Positions 55,001 through 63,200 of a stretch of DNA of 64,000 nucleotides are shown here, in pieces. Position 1 is the stretch's first letter; every line of letters begins with the position of its first letter. Source of the DNA: Ruminococcus flavefaciens (lineage in GTDB: Bacteria; Bacillota; Clostridia; Oscillospirales; Ruminococcaceae); contig NZ_UETD01000006.1 of NCBI RefSeq assembly GCF_900116855.1, positions 1-64,000 on the forward strand. The letters run 5' to 3'. The position numbers were made by a program, and so were the translations under genes. Below the pieces are notes generated by a model that was not told where the DNA came from, made no database searches, and saw only the letters and a list, made by a program, of their open reading frames with translations.

Positions 55001-57507
55001 TGATCTGCGATCATATTTCTTATCCTGCTGCATATGTCGTCAGATACGGCATATGATGATCTCTCGTCCTTGTTCTGCATAATAAACGATACGATGTCTC
55101 TTTCATTATAGTTTTCAAAAGCAGAAAGCTCTTCTCTGCATATATCTGTCACAGGTATATCTATATATTCCGGAGCGTTTGAAATATTGCCCTTTATTGC
55201 TTCAATAAGCTGAGAACGATTCAGACATTTTGCTGCTATCATCGATTTCATAAGCCTTATATCAGCATTCTCAAATCTGAGCCTGTCGGTTATCTTCCAC
55301 CTGTTGAGAACTTCAATATAAACATCGGCAAAAACTATATTGATGATGAACCACTCATCTGCATCCCTGACATCATAACTGCCGTTGATAAAGTCTGTCA
55401 GCGGTATATCATGCTCAGTCAGAACGTCGTTCCATAGATCAATATTCTTTTTTATGGTATTCTGTGTATGATAGAGCTTTTTAACATCTGATAACAGCTT
55501 ATCCGATATCCTGCGGTCATTTTCACTCATGTGTACGAAGCTGTTGCGAAAGCAGTTTATAAGCTCTGGTATCCTGTCTTTTTCAACATGGATATCATGA
55601 TAAAAAATCTTATTACCGTCTGTGATGTCCATGGAAAGAGGGAAAACATCAATATTGTCCGCGTTAATACGTCCTGTATATACTTTTACAGCTTCGCTTA
55701 GGCTGACAGCTTTTGCCAGAGCTGCTGTGAGAAGCTCTGAGCCCTTTCCTGCCCTGAGCCTTTTTACATTTACTCCCGAATCGAGAAGCATTTCATAAAT
55801 ACAGTATGAAAGTACAAACTGCCGGGTCAGGTCAGCTTCAGGTCCGTCAGAGATATCTGTCTCTGAAGATATCATGTCACAGTATCTGCTATATGAACTG
55901 CGTATACTTTCAAACCTTGCAAAAAGCTTATCTGTATCTTCATATGAAGGCAGGAAGTACATATTAATCTCAAGCTCATCGGGAACACTATTCTCCGAAT
56001 GAAAGATATCAGCTGAATCGAGTCCGTTTATCAGCTCATATATATCTTTGGCTTTGATATGTATACGGTACCTGAAATCTGATCTGCTGTTCTGTACATT
56101 GAAGCAAAGATCATTTATATCAAAGTCTTCTCCGTTTTTTGTAAGAGCTTCCTTCCACTTTCTGACAGTTTTTTTCAGACTCTTCTCTGTTCTTGCACTG
56201 AGTATAAAATCATTGTTCACAGCAGCAGAAAGTGTATCGGCTTTCTGCTCCGATACATATTCCTGAACGATAACATGAGAATTCATGCCGCTGAATCCGA
56301 AAGAGCTTATGCCTGCCGTCAGAGGTCCGTCCTGCTTCCATTCCACAGTCTCATAATTCGTCCTGAATGGGCTGTTTTCAAAGTCGATGATCGGGTTCTC
56401 TTCTCCGTTGTCTACGATAGGCGGGATAGCTCTGTGCCTGAACATCGATACCACCTTTGCAAGTCCTGCCAGACCTGCTGCAGGCTCAAGATGCCCTATA
56501 TTGCACTTCACTGTACCGATATTGCAATAATTCTTCCTGTCGGTATACTTGCGAAAAGCCTGTGTAAGTGCTTCGATCTCAATAGGATCACCAAGAGACG
56601 TGCCGGTTCCGTGTGCCTCGATATATGATATTTCATCCGCATTCATACCCGCATCTTCAAGTGCGCCAAGAATGACATTTCTCTGGCTCTCAATTTTGGG
56701 AGCGGTTATACTGTAGCTTTTTCCGGTGTAATTGACAGCCGCCCCTTTGATAACTGCATAGGCATCATTATGATCTCTTTCGGTATCCTCTTTTCTCTGC
56801 AGTAAAAAGGCAAGAGCACCCTCGCTTGAGACATAGCCGTTGGCGTTTATGGAAAATGCCTTGCATCTTCCGTCGTGACTGAGCATATGCCCCTGATCAA
56901 GGCACTTATACTTCCACTCATCAAGGTTAAGATTGACTCCGCCAACTATCGCATAATCACACTCTTTTTCAGCAAGAGCGCGCTTTGCATGATACAGGCA
57001 TACAAGTCCTCCCGAACAAGCGGTATTGACAGTCAGGCTCTCTCCTGTGAGATCGAAGCAATAGGATATCCTGTTTGAAAGACTGCACTCAACATTGCCT
57101 GCCAGATCATATTTCTCGGGTATATCACCGCGTTTAAGGAAATTATTCTTATTATCTATGAGGAAATATGATATATATACAGCTGTCTTTTTTCTCTGAA
57201 GCTCCTTCAGCGGTATGCCTGAATCCTCGATACATCGCCAGACTTCCTGAAGGATCATTTTCTGCTGAGGCTCCATGTGGCATGCCTCTCTCGGAGAGAT
57301 CCTGAAAAATGAAGGATCAAAGTCATTATAGTCCTTTATTGATCCCATCCAGTTCACATCCGGAGTAAGAGCTTCAGCATCCCAGCGATCCGCAGGTATT
57401 TTTCCTGTGCATACCTCTTTGTTCTTCATAATATCCCAGAGCTGCTCAATGTTATCAGCATTGGGAACCTTTATAGACATACCAACGATAGAAATATCGT
57501 GATTCAT
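49045..57507 (-). CDS. Trans-AT PKS protein: KS-AT remnant-ACP-pseudoACP-KS-DH-KR-cMT-ACP
   Basis: This 2820-residue megasynthase component has: KS1 1-420 (Cys164, His299, His339); an AT-like remnant about 515-800 with no GHSxG; ACP about 885-965 (Ser925 in GFES); second carrier-like domain about 990-1065 with Ala1023 where serine belongs; KS2 about 1087-1520 (Cys1258, His1393 in HGTGS, His1439); DH about 1680-1925 (His1702, Asp1853; HLVGECRYVP varies from HxxxGxxxxP); KR about 1930-2360 (GGGSGIG, LDD at 2219-2221 suggesting B-type, Tyr2276); C-methyltransferase about 2400-2715 (EVGAGTGGTT); ACP about 2742-2815 (Ser2776). The second module would add an alpha-methyl group, reduce, and dehydrate. 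It lies 23 bp after the HMGS gene. Confidence 0.93.
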   Translation of the reverse strand: MNHDISIVGMSIKVPNADNIEQLWDIMKNKEVCTGKIPADRWDAEALTPDVNWMGSIKDYNDFDPSFFRISPREACHMEPQQKMILQEVWRCIEDSGIPLKELQRKKTAVYISYFLIDNKNNFLKRGDIPEKYDLAGNVECSLSNRISYCFDLTGESLTVNTACSGGLVCLYHAKRALAEKECDYAIVGGVNLNLDEWKYKCLDQGHMLSHDGRCKAFSINANGYVSSEGALAFLLQRKEDTERDHNDAYAVIKGAAVNYTGKSYSITAPKIESQRNVILGALEDAGMNADEISYIEAHGTGTSLGDPIEIEALTQAFRKYTDRKNYCNIGTVKCNIGHLEPAAGLAGLAKVVSMFRHRAIPPIVDNGEENPIIDFENSPFRTNYETVEWKQDGPLTAGISSFGFSGMNSHVIVQEYVSEQKADTLSAAVNNDFILSARTEKSLKKTVRKWKEALTKNGEDFDINDLCFNVQNSRSDFRYRIHIKAKDIYELINGLDSADIFHSENSVPDELEINMYFLPSYEDTDKLFARFESIRSSYSRYCDMISSETDISDGPEADLTRQFVLSYCIYEMLLDSGVNVKRLRAGKGSELLTAALAKAVSLSEAVKVYTGRINADNIDVFPLSMDITDGNKIFYHDIHVEKDRIPELINCFRNSFVHMSENDRRISDKLLSDVKKLYHTQNTIKKNIDLWNDVLTEHDIPLTDFINGSYDVRDADEWFIINIVFADVYIEVLNRWKITDRLRFENADIRLMKSMIAAKCLNRSQLIEAIKGNISNAPEYIDIPVTDICREELSAFENYNERDIVSFIMQNKDERSSYAVSDDICSRIRNMIADHWKKGIDIDWEHINSGVTYRKYHLPVYQYDYYEPSLNEEAPAAKTAEIDTENVTVDAVSSIVRDIAAETVFMSSDDIDNNTNLNDYGFESLTIAEFIKRLNERLGISLTLLTYFMYPTVNKIAGYIFKEYGQALSIGGSNDLSETADNNAAGDSQLADCLIKAFSDITGIDEEYIELSNELSDYDLDAYKMSRIIEMINKHCGISATPLLFADCLTINDIMERVGELSSGVDNGTIDETVHVTQEVCASQSRKIAIVGMSLAVPGADEMDSFYGLLEENRSVLGEVPSSRWDWDSFYGSLDDNSSYRKLKYKAGFIEDFEFFDNEFWNISYKEALVTDPQQRVLLGAVLKAVTDAGIRLEDLAGRKVGVFTAATTDDYYSLVSGNGLLSDPKRLTGNYHCFIANRISFMFDLHGPSENIDTACSSGIVACHRARQALLDKECDIAVVAGVNVIAIPETFLSLERSNMLSATDACHSFSSEADGYARSEGAGVLILKTYDDAVKDDDHIYASICGSAVSHSGRTGGITTPDIDSLSDVIYDAWKDSGEFIGENTFIELHGTGSVIGDSIEYTALESSIRHMEHDSGRTLAPGSVFVGTLKPVIGHLEAASGIVEIIKAVVQMNNDTLFAIGGLEELNPNISENDHSCIELLKAHRKWKKHTDERLRCGINSYGFGGLNAHIVLESCDGNISLDTEVYPRNLYLYSAKSRDALIELVRRNAEFLQSDADVSGRIDDYAYTLQCCCQHYTYRAAFTAGSREELIGKLIGYCNNEVGEREISCKTYSADDIESAISERKIDILADIWLGNSGRIDWKRLYGGAERNRVRVPSYPFSKKRCWLELSYNQSGISDDITFTQTIGFNDSIVSDHLVGECRYVPAVNYLLNVAEKLKEAYPDKCFEMCSVRFIMPCIVMKDTVIEYSINLAGKGGSFVAKAPDSDIVYAKGEIKRRVAPEMLHDFGSVSGDSISAEALYERIRQRGIYYGETYRRIKNAVVGSDRFEGSIVTSSCDTIAERAALFDSSLQGVFMYLDDMFVPFEAESVYLDPTVSAGSFRSNMDISQDHYDISFSDESGRTVFEVNGLVMRQAKKESCGILTPVWEKIHTDRENAESDPERTIAVMPVFSEKNFAVLKSYYHNIGYICTDDIINGSTEEFDSTVRRVIFVVPEERSSLSYLAESYKTDKTAVSFFRLVKKMIENEMDGCDISIMIVTHSAFNVTGCDSIDPFGSDVIGMALSVRKEISNWQITCFDTDTFTEDTVRAMEAINRYSSGASALYAFRNGEVYIRKLEKTDVPDKSSIAPFNEESVVLIIGGGSGIGALTAAHIADRYHSRIAVCGRRAVLKDKPDYVDYYSCDISDPLQVERLFDGVLRKYGRIDTVIHSALVLDDSTIANMTEEQLLRGLAPKTSGVINVVSAMRTHNAGQLIVYSSVMSFANYAGQSNYSGGSVFIDSFAAYAASELGIRCKVFNWGLWSQTGIVTDSFHVGVMKKKGFLGMENAEGMEMLEAGLRCTYGQMVVLKQIGSGVTDELNDHRYPEAYADTEDGGFSDYLAERLITADKVNELLDYKSRIKHISVAFADRILKTVGNASAAITGRNAKLLYNELREAVEADGDMLDAITETGDDCYTRLLDKIEGTYTDVLYGRTAATELLFSKDTKQLVADIYGNNDMADYYNTIITRALQYKLLTYLRSVGIPDKKIRILEVGAGTGGTTRPVAEGLEPFSDFIEYYYTDISKSFVLHAEERFGRYDFFRFRTLNMDKPLEGDLAKMKFDYVICANVIHAVADLDLALDNLNRLVDISGSLILYEMTEKLLFNTIIFGLLDGWWLYENDRRRINGSPLLTKYSWKTVLEKHGFGNIFFYGDKSGSRNIGQNIIIAEKCGESAAPDISADEVQEQVIVDDRKEAFRTTDDVISGVIGMIEGVVQEKISDPRKTFVDCGIDSIMAIEIIEKINAAFGLRLRAVDIFKYVSPYGLAEHIKEIKKTDP

Positions 57508-57530
57508 AAATCAGCCATCCTTTTCCTGTA

Positions 57531-58760
57531 TCATATCCACTCGTATTCTCTTCTGTAATCGGTTATTTTTCGCAAACAAAGCATTTTGCGTCCTTCAGCA
57601 GCTCTCTTCATATAATCCTTTTCTTTATCATAGGAATTTACGAAGCTGTCAGCTCCGAAAATGGTCTTTCTGTTTTCCTTCAGAAGATATTCATATTCAT
57701 CAAACTCAAGCTTATGTCTGCGATCGAGCCTCTTCTGGATATCCAGTTCCTTAACTTTCTTTGCCGATAAGGGAGTGATCACTCCGCTGTAAAATTCCGA
57801 GGACGAGCCTGAACCGTAAGAAAAGACTCCTACCCTTTTTTCATTCATGATATCAACAGAATCAAGAAGTCCGCAAAGAGCAAGATATACTGCCGAACAA
57901 TAGATATTGCCTACCTGTGAATTGAACTTCAAAGAGGGCTCTACTCTCTTTTTGAAGTCGGACTCTATCTCATTCCTTTTCATATCCCTGCCGAGAGTAA
58001 CAAGTCTTCTGTGTGCCCCCTTGACAAGTCCACCGAAAGGAACATGGAAAATAAAGTGATCAAAGGTCTTTTCTATGTCAACATCCTTTACCTTCTGAGT
58101 GTATGAAACAAAAGATCCCTCTACGCAGTCAAGATATGCCATAAGCGACAGATCGGGATCGCCTATCTCGATCAGGCTGTCGGGTCTGAAGGAATCATAA
58201 AGTGACATACTGTGATTTCCGTAAGCACCTATATCCAGCCTGAATATATCAGGTCTTGAACTGATGAGCATTGCTATGGAGCCGCATCCCTGAGACGGTT
58301 CACCATATCCTGCCTCCTTGCTGCTCCTGGCTATATCCGTGCCAATTATCAGAACCTTTTCATCAGGATAACAACATATATGTGTTGCTGCGAGCTTAAA
58401 GGCTGCTGTCAATCCATAGCAGGCCTGTTTGATATCAAAAAGACGCACATCTGTTTCAAGAGGAAGAAATTCATATATGAATGTGCTGAGACTTTTCCCG
58501 AAATCCACTCCGGATTCAGAGGCAGTTATCACCATCTTTATCTTTGATATCTCATCGGTGGTCATTCTTCCGATTATCCCCATAGCTGCATTCACGCCGT
58601 TTGTAACGGCATCCTCAAAAGGCAGTCCTACGCTCTTCTTGTTCATAAGCAAGTTAGCATAGCGGTCAATATTCAGCTCTCTTTGTCTGAATATCTCAGA
58701 TACCTCTATCTGACACGCTCCACCGTAAAAATCAATCTTCTCAATTCCAACATTAACCAC
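57531..58760 (-). CDS. HMG-CoA-synthase-like enzyme of polyketide beta-branching
   Basis: This 409-residue enzyme of the PksG/HMGS class condenses an acetyl group from a donor ACP onto the beta-keto group of an ACP-bound polyketide. The catalytic set is visible: Glu82 in TASESGVDFGKS, nucleophile Cys114 in KQACYGLTAAF, His239 in FHVPFGGLVKGAH. It sits inside the PKS operon between the PfaD-type gene and the largest PKS gene, and two PKS proteins carry ECH2 domains, so a mevalonate role is unlikely. Start is GTG with AGGAGG seven bases upstream. ECH1 and the donor ACP are not seen here. Confidence 0.93.
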   Translation of the reverse strand: MVNVGIEKIDFYGGACQIEVSEIFRQRELNIDRYANLLMNKKSVGLPFEDAVTNGVNAAMGIIGRMTTDEISKIKMVITASESGVDFGKSLSTFIYEFLPLETDVRLFDIKQACYGLTAAFKLAATHICCYPDEKVLIIGTDIARSSKEAGYGEPSQGCGSIAMLISSRPDIFRLDIGAYGNHSMSLYDSFRPDSLIEIGDPDLSLMAYLDCVEGSFVSYTQKVKDVDIEKTFDHFIFHVPFGGLVKGAHRRLVTLGRDMKRNEIESDFKKRVEPSLKFNSQVGNIYCSAVYLALCGLLDSVDIMNEKRVGVFSYGSGSSSEFYSGVITPLSAKKVKELDIQKRLDRRHKLEFDEYEYLLKENRKTIFGADSFVNSYDKEKDYMKRAAEGRKMLCLRKITDYRREYEWI

Positions 58761-58849
58761 TTTATTTCCTCCTAAAGGTCTGATCTTCTGAAAACAATAC
58801 CGATAAAATCTTTTTCTTCTTGCATGAAGCGCATGAACAAAATCTCTGC

Positions 58850-60223
58850 TTATCCGGCGATAAATCTTTCCCTGAAAAATTCGTTCATCTTTTCTGCTGC
58901 CTTTTCCATAATAAGAACAGCTATCTCATCCGCGTGACGATCACGCCAGTTTTCTAACCTTGTTCCCTTCACGAATGAATTGAACGCGCCCATTGCAGGG
59001 CCGCAGTTTATCTGAAAATTCGATATATCCTTTTCATCTCCGTTCAATGCCGCTTTTGATGAACGGTGAAAATAGGACTTGAAAACAATAAACATCTTCA
59101 GCTTGGGCTCCTTTTCCGCTCTCTGTATCACCGACATCGGATAATATCTCGCCGACTCCGCAAATACATTTTCCAGCGAATCATGGAACATACGCTTTTC
59201 CAGCATATCTCTTGTCTGACTGTCTATACTCTCAAGCGAGTCATACCTGTTGTACAGCTCATATATCTTTTTGGCACGGACACAGTATAAAGTTCCGCGT
59301 TTAAGCACCTGTGATCTGGAATTCATCTCAAACATATCTGCTGAGGGCGCATAATCAGTATCGTGTACTGTTGCAATGCTCAGCATATCCTTGACAATAT
59401 CACTTGTCCCTGCCTCAGCTGTACACTGATTGACAGAGCCTGTCATTATATAATCCGCTCCCATCATGAATGCCGCTGATGCCGCATCGGGATCGCCTAT
59501 TCCGCCTGCTGCGCCTATATATATTTTTGATCTGTAATTGTATTCCTTCATGATCCGGTCACGCAAATACATCACACTGGGGAAAACCGCATAGGCTACT
59601 CCACCGTCGGTATGACCGCCCGAATCGGTTTCAACAGTTACGGCATCGGCAAGCGGTATGCCTGCAGCAAGATCTGCTTCGGAAGCTGTTATCGCTCCGC
59701 GGCATAAAAGCTCTGATATTATACTGTCTGGTATGGGTCTCATAAAGACCTCAGCCGCTTCAGAACGGGATATCTTTACCATTATCCTGTTCCTTGAAAC
59801 AACATCGCCATGCTCATTCCTTGTGAGTCCCTTTATCTTATACTTTACCAGTGACGGTGTAACACTTATAAAAGCTGCCGCTTCAATGAAGCGTATTTCG
59901 TTGTCCAGCATAAGATCGATCAGTTTTTCTTCTGCTTCCGTATTTTTGGGAGTATGTATTATATTAACACCGAAAACTCCGTCGGATATCTTTTCCCTTA
60001 TGCTGCTTATCTCCTGTGAAACAGCTTCATGCCTTAGACCGCCGCTCCCCAGAAAGGCAAGGATGCCTCTCCGGGACAGCACAGCGATCATTTCGGCTGA
60101 AGTTATGGCTTTATACATACCTCCGACTACATAAGCGTATTCAATTCCGAATTCTTTCCTGAACTCATCTGAACCAAGCGCTTTACCGTTCAGCGCTTTT
60201 ATCCTTACATATTCGTTATCCAA
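58850..60223 (-). CDS. PfaD-family trans-acting enoyl reductase
   Basis: This 457-residue stand-alone flavoprotein is of the PfaD/PksE enoyl-reductase group, which reduces enoyl-ACP intermediates of trans-AT PKSs. The nitropropane-dioxygenase-like TIM barrel is shown by VVGGMYKAITSAEM near 32-45, FGVNIIHTPKN near 83-93, VETDSGGHTDGG near 197-208 and the FMN-phosphate region IGAAGGIGDPDAASAAFMMGADYIMTGS, which starts near 237. No AT domain is fused, unlike some PksE proteins. Start is TTG with AAGGAG seven bases upstream. It lies 11 bp after the upstream PKS gene and 89 bp before HMGS. Confidence 0.93.
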   Translation of the reverse strand: MDNEYVRIKALNGKALGSDEFRKEFGIEYAYVVGGMYKAITSAEMIAVLSRRGILAFLGSGGLRHEAVSQEISSIREKISDGVFGVNIIHTPKNTEAEEKLIDLMLDNEIRFIEAAAFISVTPSLVKYKIKGLTRNEHGDVVSRNRIMVKISRSEAAEVFMRPIPDSIISELLCRGAITASEADLAAGIPLADAVTVETDSGGHTDGGVAYAVFPSVMYLRDRIMKEYNYRSKIYIGAAGGIGDPDAASAAFMMGADYIMTGSVNQCTAEAGTSDIVKDMLSIATVHDTDYAPSADMFEMNSRSQVLKRGTLYCVRAKKIYELYNRYDSLESIDSQTRDMLEKRMFHDSLENVFAESARYYPMSVIQRAEKEPKLKMFIVFKSYFHRSSKAALNGDEKDISNFQINCGPAMGAFNSFVKGTRLENWRDRHADEIAVLIMEKAAEKMNEFFRERFIAG

Positions 60224-60234
60224 ATCAAAGCTCC

Positions 60235-63200
60235 TTAATCCTTATCTGTGCTGAGTATTGATTCAACGTCGTCAACGCATATCTCACCTTTACTCAGCCT
60301 GTCCATCAGCGACAATACATAGTCATCCTGAGTGCCCTTGTCAGCGGCTTCGTCATCAAGTGACGAAAGAGTGATGAGACCGTCCTGCTCAGCTGCATCT
60401 TCATCATTTTCGGAATCAACGGGCTTCAGTGTAATGCGGCCGTCCGAACTGTCATCATCATCTTTTTTCACCGTTTCTGCGATATTATTATCTGCTTTGT
60501 CCTTAACTCTGTCAGAACTTCCGTATATCTCACCGATATGTGCCGTGAGCTTGTTCACCGTGGGATAGTTGTATAGATCAGCAGCTTCAAGATCAAGGTT
60601 GAATTTTGTATTTATATCCCTTATTATCTCCACACAGCTTATAGAATCGGCACCAAGATCACTGAATGCAAAATCAGTGTTGATCTCGTCAGGGGCATAG
60701 TGCAGTTTCGCTGCCACTATCTCTGTCACCTTTTCCTTTATCTCACCGCACGGTATCCTGTCGGGAGCCTTCTCACATGAAACTTCAGGAGCTGCCTTTA
60801 TGCTGCTTGATCTTAATGCTGTTTCTTTTGGTATTACGCCTGTGCTGTCCTCAGGTATTGTGCTTTTCTTATTATTACTGTAAATATCCTTATAATAGGT
60901 GATCTTCTCCTTTACTTCGGGAAGGCCGAAGGTTACGGAGTGCATATCCGCTTCATTTTTAACGATATTGTTGACTGCCTCGAGCGAACGACCTGAAAGC
61001 TCTTTTTTAAGCACTTCTATCGAAGTCATCGGCTTCTTGGAAATCATCTCTGCAATAGACAATGCAGTTTCGAGGATCTTGCCGTCAGTCTCAAAGATAA
61101 GTGACGCACCTCTTTCCTTCAACTCGCTGCCAAGGTAATCCCTTGCGGTAAACATCATCTCGTTTGCAAGGCTCTGACCTAATTTCTCCTTCAGTATGAA
61201 GGTCGCTCCGAGTCCCGGAGTAAAACCATACTTCATGAAGTTGGCATTATAGATGCTGCCGCTGTTAAGAATGATCATATCTCCGTAAAGGCCAAATACA
61301 AATCCACCCCCGAAGGCATGACCCTGCATAGCACTGATCACGGGCACCCTGCACTCAAGGAATGCATTGTATATAAACGAAGCGTCGGTAAACTGACCCT
61401 TCTTGTCGCTCATATCAATAAGCTCGTCAAAGGTCCCGCCTGTACAGAATATATTGTCATAGCCTGTGATAATAGCTGCCTTTATCTCATTGCTGCTGTT
61501 GATCTTTTCAAAAGCAAGCTTCATTCCGTCTACCAGCTCACGGGTAAACATATTGCGATTCTTTGTGTCGTGCATCCTGACCACAGCAATGCTATTGTTC
61601 ACTATCTCCATCGATACTGCGGAATTAAGCTCTGTACCGGCGTCCGAAATGTACTGCTGCTTTCTCTCTGCCGATGCTGTAACAGTAACACTGTGAGAGG
61701 GCTGAATGCTGACTGTATTGCCGCTTATCCAGCATCTCCTCTTCTCAAAGGGATATGACGGCAGAGGAGCAACAGTATACCTGCGTCCGTAAAGAAGTCT
61801 CCAGTCAATATCAGCTCCAAGTACCCAGAATCCAGCCGCTCTTGACATATTACCGCTTCTGAGCATATCATCAAGATAATCAGTATCATAACCGTTTTCT
61901 CTGAAGCTTTCCCTGATATCGCTGCTTATATTGTTCTTGGAAATGATACTGTCTTCACTGCCGTTCAGCCATGAACCAAGCTTTGATGTCAGGTCTGATA
62001 TACCGGTGTATATGATCGCTGCTCTTTCTTCCATGGCGTTTCTTCCGCACTGCATGGTATAAGCTATCTGTGCGGCAGTGCATTCAGCTTTGCTACCACC
62101 GCAAAGTCCGTAAATATATGAAGCAAGCGAAGCTACGGTGTTGTTTTTTATGAGCATATCCGGATCGGAAGTGATATCATATGAATCCCTGAGCTTTTCA
62201 AGCAGCGTATTAAACTGGTATCTTCCGAATCCCATTGTCTCAAAATCAGAATCTGTATCTATTTCATTCTTGTCTATATACAGTATATCGGAAACTACGG
62301 ACAGAACCTTGTCGTTTATTTCTTCAACAGAATCTCCGCTTCCGTATGCCGAGAGATACTCGTATACAGCATTTGCATAGCATCTGAGCTGCTCTTTTGT
62401 CCTTGCAGAAATCACAAATACCTTTTCGGCATTGCTCTCATCAGGAAGAACATCTTTATTATCGGGATATTCCTCTAAAACGATATGTGCGTTCGCACCT
62501 CCGGCTCCGAAGCTGCTGACACCCGCTCTGTATGGCAGAACAACTTTTCTACCGCCTTCTTCCTTTGTGATATGCTTCCATTCCGCTGCTTCACGCTGAA
62601 GATAAAAAGCCGTATCCTCAAAGGAGATCTTCGGATTTATAGTTTCGGCATTTATTGAAGGGCAGAGAGTTCCGTTCTGCATCTGAAGCAGTATCTTGGT
62701 GATAGAAAGTATGCCCGATGCTGATTCAAGATGTCCAACATTGCTCTTGACAGAACCTATGGCACAAAACTGCTTTTTGTCGGTATAGTTTCTAAATGCA
62801 TTATCGAGTCCTCTGATCTCTATGGGATCCCCCAGAGCAGTGCCCGTACCGTGAGCTTCGATATAATTGATAGTCTCTGCATCAACTCCTGCATTATCTA
62901 TCGCAGTCCTGATCACATCTGCCTGTGCATTCGGATTAGGAACAGTATATCCCGAAGTCTTTCCGCCTGCATTGATAGCCGATCCCTTGATTATACCGTA
63001 GATATGATCGTTGTCAGCTATTGCATCTCTCAGCGGCTTCAGCAGTAATGCACCAACACCCTCTCCGTCAACGAATCCATCAGCTCCTTCGCCGAATGCA
63101 TGGATCTTTCCGCTTCGTGACAGCATATCCATACTACATAGGTTATTGTAGTGCTCAGGGTGTATAATGATATTGACACCGCCTGCAACTGCCATTTTAC

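Noticed and set aside
57531..58760. HMGS as part of the mevalonate pathway
   Set aside because: No HMG-CoA reductase or mevalonate kinase is nearby, and it is embedded in a PKS operon with two ECH2 domains.
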